Shown: piece after piece, positions 16,550 through 22,646 of the stretch | Numbering within the stretch: position 1 is the first letter of the stretch | Layout: the number at the start of each line of letters is the position of its first letter | Source: Thermohalobaculum sp039187815 | GTDB lineage: Bacteria > Pseudomonadota > Alphaproteobacteria > Rhodobacterales > Rhodobacteraceae | Length of the DNA: 22,646 nt | NCBI GenBank assembly: GCA_039187815.1 | Contig: JBCCZI010000070.1 | Coordinates: forward strand, 1-22,646 | Direction of reading: 5' to 3' | Notes under the pieces: generated by a model | What the model was told of the DNA's origin: nothing | Databases searched by the model: none | The model's input: only the letters and a program-made list of their open reading frames with translations | Translations under genes and position numbers: made by a program

Positions 16550-17241
16550 TCGAGGAGCGGGATCCCCAGCGGCTTGGGGCCGTCCTGGCGGATCGGGTCG
16601 CCGCCGATCTGCGCGCCGCGATATCGGCGGGCGGCCGGGCCCGTCTTGCCGTGCCCGGGGGCACCACGCCCGCGCCCTTCCTGCGCGCACTCGGTGCGGC
16701 CGATCTCGATTGGGAGCGGGTGGCCGTCACCCTCACCGATGAGCGCTGGGTTCCGGTCAGCGATCCCCGCTCGAACCAAGGCCTGCTGGCTGACACGCTC
16801 TTCAGTGGCCCGGCGGCTGGGGCTGAGTTTGTGCCGCTCTATGGTGCGACGGCCGAGCCGGCGCAGAGCCTCGATGCGATCGCCGCCGCGCTTGGCCACA
16901 TCGCGCTGCCGCTCGATGTGGTGGTGGCGGGGATGGGCGCGGATATGCACACCGCCTCGCTGTTCCCAGGGGCCGTTGGCCTTGCCGAGGCGCTGTCGGA
17001 TGCGGCGCCTCCCGTGGTCGCCATCACCGCGCCGGGAGCGATGGAGCCTCGGATCACGCTGTCGGCTCCGGTGCTCCGCCAGGCCTCGCGGCGCTATCTG
17101 CTGATCCACGGTCCGGCAAAGCGCGCGGCTCTTGAGCGGGCCGGGGCCGCGGACGGGGCCGAGGCCGCCCCCGTCCGTGTGCTCCTCGATGCGCCCGGCG
17201 GCGCCACCGTGTGCTACGCGGCCGGAGAGGGACGCCCATGA
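16546..17241 (+). CDS. pgl: 6-phosphogluconolactonase
   Basis: Hydrolyses 6-phosphogluconolactone, the zwf product, to 6-phosphogluconate. The 231-residue protein shows the NagB/SOL family motifs V-P-G-G-T-T-P near residue 40, L-T-D-E-R-W-V-P (63-70) with a following S-N-Q, and G-M-G-A-D-M-H-T-A-S-L-F-P-G in the middle. In the last motif the common D-G-H-T reads D-M-H-T, a local change that leaves the catalytic His in place. The ATG at 16546 overlaps the zwf stop (ATGA) and has GGGAGA upstream. Its own stop overlaps the pgi start. Confidence 0.93.
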   Translation: MIEERDPQRLGAVLADRVAADLRAAISAGGRARLAVPGGTTPAPFLRALGAADLDWERVAVTLTDERWVPVSDPRSNQGLLADTLFSGPAAGAEFVPLYGATAEPAQSLDAIAAALGHIALPLDVVVAGMGADMHTASLFPGAVGLAEALSDAAPPVVAITAPGAMEPRITLSAPVLRQASRRYLLIHGPAKRAALERAGAADGAEAAPVRVLLDAPGGATVCYAAGEGRP

Positions 17242-18806
17242 GCTCTGCGGCATGGGACCGGGTCAAGGCCGAGGCGGCGCGCCTGAAGGCCGTGCATCTG
17301 CGGGCGCTCATCGCGGATGGCGCGCGATGCCAGGCGCTGCAACGCACCGCCGCCGGGATCACCCTCGATCTCAGCCGAGAGAAGCTGGATGCCGGGGCGA
17401 TGGAGGCGCTGCTCGGGCTCGCCGAGGCCCAGGGCTTGCCAGCGATGCGGGCTGCGCTCTTCTCCGGTGCGCCGATCAACGCAACCGAAGGGCGGGCGGT
17501 GCTACATATGGCCTTGCGCGGCGGTGCCACCCCGCCCGATGGCGACGATGTGGAGGGCACGCTTTCTCGCATGCTCGCCTATGCCGAGGATATGCGCCGC
17601 GGTCCCATGACCGATGTGATCAATATCGGCATTGGCGGGTCGGATCTTGGGCCAGCCATGGCTGCACGCGCGCTGCGCCCGGACTGCGATGGGCCGCGGC
17701 TCCACTTTGTCTCGAACGTCGATGGCGCGCATCTGACGGACACGATCGCCGGGCTGGACCCGGCTCGCACCGCGCTCGTGGTCGTCTCGAAGACTTTCAC
17801 GACGCAGGAGACCATGGCCAACGCCGCCTCGGCGCGCGACTGGCTCGAGGCGCAGAACGGCCCCGCAGCGCATCGGCAGATCGCCGCGGTCTCGACCAAT
17901 ATCCCCGCCTGCACGGATTTCGGCATCGATCCCGCGCGCGTGTTCGGCTTCTGGGACTGGGTGGGCGGACGCTATTCGCTGTGGTCCTCGGTGGGCCTTT
18001 CGCTGGCCATAGGCATCGGCGCACTGCGGTTTCGCGAGATGCTGGCCGGCGCGGCCGCGATGGATGCGCATTTCCGCGAAGCGCCGCTGGCCGAGAACCT
18101 GCCCGTGCTGCTGGGCCTCACGGGGCTGTGGCGGCGCTCGGCGCTCGGCATGCAGGCACGGGCGGTCATTCCCTATGATCAGAGGCTCGAGCGTCTGCCG
18201 GCCTATCTCCAGCAGCTCGACATGGAGAGCAATGGCAAAGGCGTCCGCTCCGATGGCCAACCGGTCGCCACGACCGGGCCGATCCTGTTTGGCGAGCCTG
18301 GCACGAACGCCCAGCATTCGTTCTTCCAGCTGCTCCACCAGGGCACCGATCCGGTGCCTGTCGAGTTTCTGCTGGCCGCCCGCCCGCGCGAGACGCTGGG
18401 CGCCCACCACGCCGCCCTGATGGCAAACTGCCTCGCCCAGGGCCAGGCACTGGCGGCGGGTCGCACACAGGCCGAGGCCCGCCAAATGATGGCCGAGGTC
18501 GGTTTCGCCCCGGCGGAGATCGCCCGCCTTGCCCCCCATCGCTGCTTCCCCGGCGATCGCCCCTCGACCACGGTCCTCTACGAGACCCTCGATCCCCGCA
18601 CGCTGGGGGCGATCCTGGCTCTCTACGAGCACCGTGTCTTTGTCGAAGGGGCGATCTGGGGCATCAACAGCTTTGACCAATGGGGAGTGGAACTCGGCAA
18701 AGAATTGGCGCGCAGCCTGATGCCGATTATGCAAGGCGGTGCGGCGGATGGATTGGACCCGGCCACCGCCGGGCTCGTCGCACGGCTGAGGGAGCTCGCG
18801 CCATGA
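17238..18806 (+). CDS. pgi: Glucose-6-phosphate isomerase
   Basis: Interconverts glucose-6-phosphate and fructose-6-phosphate. The 522-residue product has N-I-G-I-G-G-S-D-L-G-P near residue 132, S-K-T-F-T-T-x-E, the PGI signature F-G-F-W-D-W-V-G-G-R-Y-S-L-W-S-S (about 235-250), M-E-S-N-G-K, and the second signature G-A-I-W-G-I-N-S-F-D-Q-W-G-V-E-L-G-K near the C-terminus. Overlaps at both ends (ATGA) tie it to pgl and eda. In this position it lets fructose-6-phosphate return to the zwf-pgl-eda route as a cycle, an inference from operon content. Confidence 0.97.
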   Translation: MSSAAWDRVKAEAARLKAVHLRALIADGARCQALQRTAAGITLDLSREKLDAGAMEALLGLAEAQGLPAMRAALFSGAPINATEGRAVLHMALRGGATPPDGDDVEGTLSRMLAYAEDMRRGPMTDVINIGIGGSDLGPAMAARALRPDCDGPRLHFVSNVDGAHLTDTIAGLDPARTALVVVSKTFTTQETMANAASARDWLEAQNGPAAHRQIAAVSTNIPACTDFGIDPARVFGFWDWVGGRYSLWSSVGLSLAIGIGALRFREMLAGAAAMDAHFREAPLAENLPVLLGLTGLWRRSALGMQARAVIPYDQRLERLPAYLQQLDMESNGKGVRSDGQPVATTGPILFGEPGTNAQHSFFQLLHQGTDPVPVEFLLAARPRETLGAHHAALMANCLAQGQALAAGRTQAEARQMMAEVGFAPAEIARLAPHRCFPGDRPSTTVLYETLDPRTLGAILALYEHRVFVEGAIWGINSFDQWGVELGKELARSLMPIMQGGAADGLDPATAGLVARLRELAP

Positions 18807-19432
18807 CCGATCTCACGCCCCGGGCCGTGTGTGGGCTCGCCCCTGTGATCCCGGTGCTGGTGATCGATGATGTGAGCAGCGCGGCACCGTTGGCGCGGGC
18901 CCTGGTCGCCGGTGGGCTTCCGGCGCTCGAGGTCACGCTGCGCACGCCTGCAGCCCTCGATGCCATCCGCGCCATGGCCGAGGTCCCGGGCGGTGTCGTC
19001 GGCGCGGGCACGCTCCGCACGGCGGCCGACGTGAAGGCAGCGGTGGCGGCGGGGGCGCGGTTCGGCGTCTCTCCCGGTCTGTCCGAGGCGGTGCTGGATG
19101 CGGCGGCCGAGGCGGGCCTGCCGATGCTGCCCGGCGTCGCGACACCCAGCGAAGCCATGCGCGGCGCCGAGCTCGGGGCGAGCGTGCTCAAATTCTTCCC
19201 AGCGGGTCCCAATGGCGGTGCCTCGGTGCTGGCGGCTTGGGCCTCGCCCCTCGCTGGGTTGGCGTTCTGTCCCACGGGCGGGGTCTCGGAGGCCAATGCC
19301 CAGGACTATCTCGCACTGCCCAATGTGCTGTGTGTCGGTGGGTCATGGGTTGCGCCGCGCGACGCAGTCCGCGAGGGTGATTGGCAGCGGGTTAAAACTC
19401 TCGCGGCCCAGGCCGCCGCATTGGGAGGTTGA
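18803..19432 (+). CDS. eda: KDPG aldolase (2-dehydro-3-deoxyphosphogluconate aldolase)
   Basis: Cleaves 2-keto-3-deoxy-6-phosphogluconate to pyruvate and glyceraldehyde-3-phosphate, the final Entner-Doudoroff step. The 209-residue class I aldolase has V-I-P-V-L (15-19), E43-V-T-L-R47-T, G-A-G-T-L (67-71), P-G-x-A-T-P-S-E (110-117) and the Schiff-base Lys130 in L-K-F-F-P-A. These are the expected active-site residues. It starts inside the pgi stop (ATGA). The partner dehydratase gene edd is not in the window. Confidence 0.95.
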   Translation: MTDLTPRAVCGLAPVIPVLVIDDVSSAAPLARALVAGGLPALEVTLRTPAALDAIRAMAEVPGGVVGAGTLRTAADVKAAVAAGARFGVSPGLSEAVLDAAAEAGLPMLPGVATPSEAMRGAELGASVLKFFPAGPNGGASVLAAWASPLAGLAFCPTGGVSEANAQDYLALPNVLCVGGSWVAPRDAVREGDWQRVKTLAAQAAALGG

Positions 19433-19433
19433 T

Positions 19434-19931
19434 ATGGACGCGGCAACCGAACGCGCGCTGACCGAGGTGGAGCACTGCCTGGCGCGGTATCAACGACGCC
19501 TGTCGCGGGTGCTCGATGCGATGCGGGGCTACGCCGTGACCGAGGCCGAGCTGTCCGATCTCGGGCGGGACAGCCGCCTGTTCACCACGGCGGCCGAGCG
19601 CCTCTACCGTGCGCTTGGCGACAGCGAGCGTGACGCCATCGGCCGTCTGCGCACGGCCAAGAGCGGCGCACGGGTGTGGCACCAGACGATCGGGCGCTAT
19701 GCCGAGGCCATGCGCACATTGCTGGCCGGCACCGGCACACCCGAGGATGACCGCGTTGCTGAGGAGTTCATCGAGCAGGCGCGCGTGCGTCGCCGCTTTG
19801 CCCAGGCGGCCGAGACCCGCGCTGTGCGCTTGCGGGCACTCGATGGCGCTCTCCGCCGGCTGCGGCGGCGTCATGGCGGCGGCGGGCCGCGCTCGGATGG
19901 CGCGCCGCCCAACCGGACGATCGGGGATTGA
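19434..19931 (+). CDS. Hypothetical protein, charged and helical, 165 residues
   Basis: I do not recognise this protein. It is rich in Arg, Ala and Glu, with long helix-like stretches (about 1-38 and 100-150) that could form coiled coils, one central W-H-Q-T-I-G-R-Y-A-E-A-M segment, and a basic C-terminus R-R-L-R-R-R-H followed by a Gly-rich, probably disordered tail. There is no signal peptide or membrane helix. It has a good ribosome site, GGGAGG (19423-19428), five bases before the ATG and begins one base after the eda stop, while its own stop overlaps the next gene by TTGA. Position says it is expressed with the sugar operon; the basic tail hints at RNA, DNA or membrane contact, but this is speculation. 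Confidence 0.7.
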   Translation: MDAATERALTEVEHCLARYQRRLSRVLDAMRGYAVTEAELSDLGRDSRLFTTAAERLYRALGDSERDAIGRLRTAKSGARVWHQTIGRYAEAMRTLLAGTGTPEDDRVAEEFIEQARVRRRFAQAAETRAVRLRALDGALRRLRRRHGGGGPRSDGAPPNRTIGD

Positions 19932-20491
19932 TCTCGGCGCCCGAGCCAAACCACGAGGCCACCCCCCGCGCCGAGATCCGTCAGGCTGAGGAGCCGGACG
20001 ACATGGCGATGGCGGCCCACCTGATCCAGGCCTATGGCGATTGGATGGCCGAAATGCGCGGAGTTGCTGAGGCGCCGAGATGGAGTGCGCCCGATCTCAG
20101 CGCGCTGCCTGGACCTTATGCGCCTCCGGGCGGCGTTCTCTTGCTTGCGCGTGGGCGGGATGGCAGCGGGCTCGGCTGCGCGGCCATGCGCGCCTTTGAC
20201 GATCGGCCGCACCTGTATACGGGTTTGATCAAGCGGCTCTATGTGGTGCCAGAGGCGCGCGGACAGGGGCATGGCCGGCGGCTTGCGGCGGCGTTGATCG
20301 AGACTGGGCGTGCGGCCGGCTTTGCCCGCCTCCTGCTTTCCACCCTGCCCGAGATGCCTGAGGCCCAGGCACTCTATGGCGCGCTCGGCTTCCGCGAGAT
20401 CCCGCCCTATACGTCCGCCCTGATCCCCGGTCGGATCGCGATGGCGTTGGAACTGCGGCCAGACGCAGACGGCCGGGCGGAGGCTGGGTGA
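19928..20491 (+). CDS. GNAT-family N-acetyltransferase (first of a tandem pair)
   Basis: The 187-residue product has the acetyl-CoA-binding GNAT motif: L-Y-V-V-P-E-A-R-G-Q-G-H-G-R-R-L (104-119), preceded by a beta strand with L-G-C-A-A-M-R (82-88) and followed by A-L-Y-G-A-L-G-F-R-E-I (148-158). It starts with TTG at 19928, overlapping the previous stop, with GGGG just upstream; the N-terminal 15 residues look poorly conserved, so a later start is possible. The acceptor is unknown. It closely resembles the next gene in order and motifs, suggesting a local duplication. Confidence 0.8.
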   Translation: MISAPEPNHEATPRAEIRQAEEPDDMAMAAHLIQAYGDWMAEMRGVAEAPRWSAPDLSALPGPYAPPGGVLLLARGRDGSGLGCAAMRAFDDRPHLYTGLIKRLYVVPEARGQGHGRRLAAALIETGRAAGFARLLLSTLPEMPEAQALYGALGFREIPPYTSALIPGRIAMALELRPDADGRAEAG

Positions 20492-20991
20492 TGCTCGGAG
20501 AGATCCAGATCCGCCCAGTGGAGAGCCCACAGGACCTCGCCGCCGCCCGCACGCTCTTCGCCGCCTATGCCGATTGGCTCGAGCGCGACCACGGGATCGA
20601 TCTCGCCTTTCAGGGGATCGAGGCCGAGCTCGCTGGCCTGCCGGGCAAGTACGCTCTCCCCGAGGGCGCCTTGCTGTTGGCCCTCAGCACCGCCGGAGCT
20701 GCGGTCGGCTGCGCTGCGCTCCGCCCGCATGCCCAAGGCGTTTGCGAGATGAAGCGTCTCTATGTGGCGCCGGAAGCCCGCGGGACTGGGCTCGGCCGCC
20801 GTCTGGCCAAGGCGATCCTCGCCGAGGGGCGGTCCCGCGGCTATGCGCGCATGCTGCTGGACACCGGCGGGTTCATGGATGCAGCCCAGGGGCTCTATCG
20901 CAGCCTTGGGTTTCGCGAGATCCCGGCCTACTATCACAACCCCATTCCAGGCTGTCTGTTCATGGCCTGCGATCTGGTCGATCCGGCCTGA
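20491..20991 (+). CDS. GNAT-family N-acetyltransferase (second of a tandem pair)
   Basis: The 166-residue product contains L-Y-V-A-P-E-A-R-G-T-G-L-G-R-R-L (90-105), G-L-Y-R-S-L-G-F-R-E-I-P (134-145) and an N-terminal I-R-P-V-E-S-P-Q-D-L. The same elements occur in the same order in the preceding gene, so they are probable paralogues; the regions before motif A differ more, which may reflect different acceptors. The ATG at 20491, with GGAGG (20479-20483) seven bases away, is preferred over a GTG at 20488. It overlaps the previous stop by one base and is the last gene of the zwf run. Confidence 0.85.
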   Translation: MLGEIQIRPVESPQDLAAARTLFAAYADWLERDHGIDLAFQGIEAELAGLPGKYALPEGALLLALSTAGAAVGCAALRPHAQGVCEMKRLYVAPEARGTGLGRRLAKAILAEGRSRGYARMLLDTGGFMDAAQGLYRSLGFREIPAYYHNPIPGCLFMACDLVDPA

Positions 20992-21011
20992 GCCGCGCCT
21001 TGCCGTCGCCA

Positions 21012-21054
21012 AACATCCTTTGCGCCTGCCGCTTCAGCGCCTAACATCCTGCGC
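21012..21054 (+). repeat. Direct repeat AACATCCT...GCGC in the leader of the persulfide dioxygenase gene
   Basis: AACATCCT occurs at 21012-21019 (followed by TTGCGC) and 21043-21050 (followed by GCGC), 31 bases apart, about three helical turns. The second copy is close to the ribosome site. A regulator-binding role is possible but I know of no matching operator. Confidence 0.3.
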
Positions 21055-21066
21055 GGGAGGATCGCC

Positions 21067-21942
21067 ATGACTGCACCAGCCAATCCGGACGTCACCGCAT
21101 TCTTCGATGCCGCGACCAACACGGTCAGCTATGTGGTGCGCGAGCCCGAGGGTCCAGCCTGTGCCGTGGTGGACTCGGTGCTCGACTTCGACCAAGCCGC
21201 TGGACGCACAGCGACGCGCTCGGCCGACCGGATCGCCGCGCATGTGCGGTCCGAGGGCCTGCGCGTCGCGTGGATCCTAGAGACCCATGTCCATGCCGAC
21301 CACCTCTCGGCCGCCCCGTATCTCCAAGGCATCCTTGGCGGGCGCATCGGCATCGGCGCCGAGATCACCGCGGTCCAGCAGGAGTTCGGCAAGATCTTCA
21401 ACGCCGGCACGGCCTTTGAGCGCGATGGCAGCCAGTTCGACGCCCTGTTTCGTGAGCAGGATCGCTTCGAGATCGGCGCGCTCGACGCCCAGGTCTTGCA
21501 CACACCCGGCCACACGCCGGCGTGCCTGACCTATGTGATCGGCGACGCGGCCTTTGTGGGCGACACGCTGTTCATGCCCGATTTCGGAACCGCACGCTGC
21601 GATTTTCCCGGAGGCTCGGCGGCGACGCTCTGGCACTCGATCCAAAAGATCCTGTCGCTGCCCGACCAGACCCGTATCTTTGTCGGCCACGACTACAAGG
21701 CGGCGGGTCGCGATGCCTACGCCTGGGAGAGCACGGTCGGCGAGCAACGCGCGCGCAATGTCCATGTGGGCGGCGAGGCGACCATGGACGCCTTCGTCTC
21801 GCAACGGGAGGCGCGGGACAAGGCGCTGGCCATGCCTCGGCTGATCGTGCCGTCGATCCAGGTCAATATGCGCGCGGGGCGCCTGCCCGAGCCCGAGGAC
21901 AACGGCACCGTCTATCTGAAGGTGCCGATCAACCGCCTCTGA
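21067..21942 (+). CDS. MBL-fold metallo-hydrolase, probable Blh/ETHE1-type persulfide dioxygenase
   Basis: The 291-residue metallo-beta-lactamase-fold protein has T-H74-V-H76-A-D78-H79 and later ligands His149 (H-T-P-G-H-T-P), Asp166 (V-G-D-T-L-F-M-P-D-F-G) and His208 (V-G-H-D-Y). The segment G-T-A-R-C-D-F-P-G-G-S (174-184), between the Asp and the last His, is typical of the ETHE1 and Blh branch, non-haem iron enzymes that oxidise glutathione persulfide to sulfite and glutathione. GGGAGG lies six bases before the ATG. No sulfide:quinone reductase, rhodanese or ArsR-type regulator is beside it here, so the sulfur role rests on sequence alone. A hydroxyacylglutathione hydrolase-like function is the alternative. 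Confidence 0.8.
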   Translation: MTAPANPDVTAFFDAATNTVSYVVREPEGPACAVVDSVLDFDQAAGRTATRSADRIAAHVRSEGLRVAWILETHVHADHLSAAPYLQGILGGRIGIGAEITAVQQEFGKIFNAGTAFERDGSQFDALFREQDRFEIGALDAQVLHTPGHTPACLTYVIGDAAFVGDTLFMPDFGTARCDFPGGSAATLWHSIQKILSLPDQTRIFVGHDYKAAGRDAYAWESTVGEQRARNVHVGGEATMDAFVSQREARDKALAMPRLIVPSIQVNMRAGRLPEPEDNGTVYLKVPINRL

Positions 21943-21954
21943 CGCCGTTGGGGG

Positions 21955-21982
21955 TTGCCCGGTGACGGCGCGCTGCTAGGAC
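21955..21982 (+). promoter_or_regulatory. Candidate promoter for the DHDPS-superfamily gene
   Basis: TTGCCC (21955-21960), a 16-base spacer, TAGGAC (21977-21982), then 23 bases to the ATG with a strong GAGGAGGA (21993-22000). The -10 match is partial. GGGCAA at 21985-21990 complements the -35 hexamer and could form an operator-like inverted repeat. Confidence 0.25.
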
Positions 21983-22005
21983 TGGGGCAATCGAGGAGGA
22001 GCCCC

Positions 22006-22646
22006 ATGACCGAGCATCGCATCCACCGCCAATCCTCTGGCGTCTTCATCATTGCTGCGACCCCGTTTGACGACAGCGGGGCCTTGGATCTCGACAGCAC
22101 GGATCGCCTGGTCGATTTCTACCTCTCCAAGGGCGTCTCGGGGATGACGGTGCTCGGGATCATGGGCGAGGCGCCCAAGCTCGCCCCCGATGAGGCCTTG
22201 GCCTTCCTCGATCGCGTCTTCAAACGGGTGAGCGGGCGGATCCCGGTGATCGTGGGCGCGTCCTCCGGCGGCTTCGACATCATGCGGCGCCTGGCCCATT
22301 CGGCGATGGAGATGGGGGCGGCCGGCGTGATGGTGGCCCCTCCGGGCACCGCCGACACCGAGGCCAAGATTGCGGGCTACTACGCCGGGGTCTGCACGGC
22401 GCTGGGACCAGAGGTGCCGCTCTGCGTCCAGGATTTCCCGCAGGCCAGCGGGGTCTCGATGTCCGCCGCGTGCATCGAGGATCTGGCCCGCACCCACGAC
22501 CAGATCGTGATGCTCAAGCACGAGGACTGGCCGGGGCTGAACAAGATCACGGCCGTGCGCCGGGCCGAGGCGGCGGGCGCTCCCCGGCTCTCGATCCTCT
22601 GCGGCAATGGCGGGCTGTTCCTGCCGCTCGAGATGGGGCGCGGGGC
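22006..22646 (+). CDS. DHDPS/NAL-superfamily lyase, not DapA (runs off right edge)
   Basis: The 213 visible residues form a TIM-barrel lyase of the dihydrodipicolinate synthase/N-acetylneuraminate lyase superfamily: A-A-T-P-F-D-D-S-G near residue 18, G-I-M-G-E at 51-55 where DapA has G-T-T-G-E, V-I-V-G-A-S at 81-86, and Lys171 in M-L-K-H-E-D as the Schiff-base lysine. The DapA Tyr in Y-N-x-P is replaced: the region reads V-Q-D-F-P (141-145). Loss of both the Thr pair and the Tyr argues against lysine synthesis and for another 2-keto acid aldolase or dehydratase; the substrate cannot be named. GAGGAGGA is five bases before the ATG. The 3' end is outside the window. Confidence 0.82.
   Translation, partial: MTEHRIHRQSSGVFIIAATPFDDSGALDLDSTDRLVDFYLSKGVSGMTVLGIMGEAPKLAPDEALAFLDRVFKRVSGRIPVIVGASSGGFDIMRRLAHSAMEMGAAGVMVAPPGTADTEAKIAGYYAGVCTALGPEVPLCVQDFPQASGVSMSAACIEDLARTHDQIVMLKHEDWPGLNKITAVRRAEAAGAPRLSILCGNGGLFLPLEMGRG

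Noticed and set aside
14939..16690. Very long minus-strand frame upstream of the RAM-domain gene and opposite zwf
   Set aside because: Only the last 80 codons resemble a protein family. The rest mirrors zwf and pgl codons and has no domain.
21943..21970. CGCCGT/ACGGCG inverted repeat after the MBL-fold gene as a terminator
   Set aside because: Arms are only six bases around a 16-base loop with no T-run, and it overlaps a candidate promoter.

Overview
The window is chromosomal DNA from a GC-rich alphaproteobacterium. The evidence is a Usg-family gene (a family I know only from Alphaproteobacteria), the alphaproteobacterial order dapF-mtaB-ftsY followed by a yciB/ispZ septation gene, a ccmABCDG cytochrome c maturation cluster, and an Entner-Doudoroff type sugar operon. 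Coding DNA is densely packed, with many 4-base ATGA or GTGA start/stop overlaps. I cannot fix the order or genus from the sequence; a Rhodospirillales-like lineage is only a guess.

Region 1 (1-1281) is the odd, accessory-looking part. It holds the first 20 codons of an IS5-type transposase running off the left edge, a possible remnant reading frame, usg on the minus strand, and a 656-base gap. The right half of that gap is strikingly AT-rich (about 31% G+C by hand count over 901-1200) and the left half carries several perfect palindromes. Region 2 (1282-3960, minus) is acnA, the TCA-cycle aconitase.

Region 3 (4150-9592, plus) is a chain of ccmA, ccmB, an acid-ceramidase/NAAA-like Ntn hydrolase, ccmC, ccmD and ccmG, then a membrane-anchored PQQ-type sugar dehydrogenase with a C-terminal cytochrome c domain. 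The ccm products export haem and keep apocytochrome thiols reduced, and the dehydrogenase is itself a c-type cytochrome needing that pathway. ccmE, ccmF and ccmH are not here. The hydrolase between ccmB and ccmC is the most unexpected gene of the window.

Region 4 (9589-14537, minus) reads dapF, mtaB, ftsY, an EamA transporter and yciB: housekeeping functions in lysine/peptidoglycan synthesis, tRNA modification, membrane-protein targeting and the envelope. The DapF protein has Ser where the second catalytic Cys of the family is expected. A stand-alone Lrp/AsnC ligand-binding (RAM) domain gene follows at 14696-14938, also on the minus strand.

Region 5 (15092-20991, plus) is a tightly coupled run zwf-pgl-pgi-eda, then a small charged protein of unknown function and two related GNAT acetyltransferases. 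It takes glucose-6-phosphate and fructose-6-phosphate toward 6-phosphogluconate and cleaves KDPG, but edd is absent. Region 6 (21067-22646, plus) has a Blh/ETHE1-like metallo-beta-lactamase-fold protein (probable persulfide dioxygenase) and the start of a DHDPS-superfamily lyase that lacks the DapA residues. I saw no tRNA, rRNA or CRISPR array.
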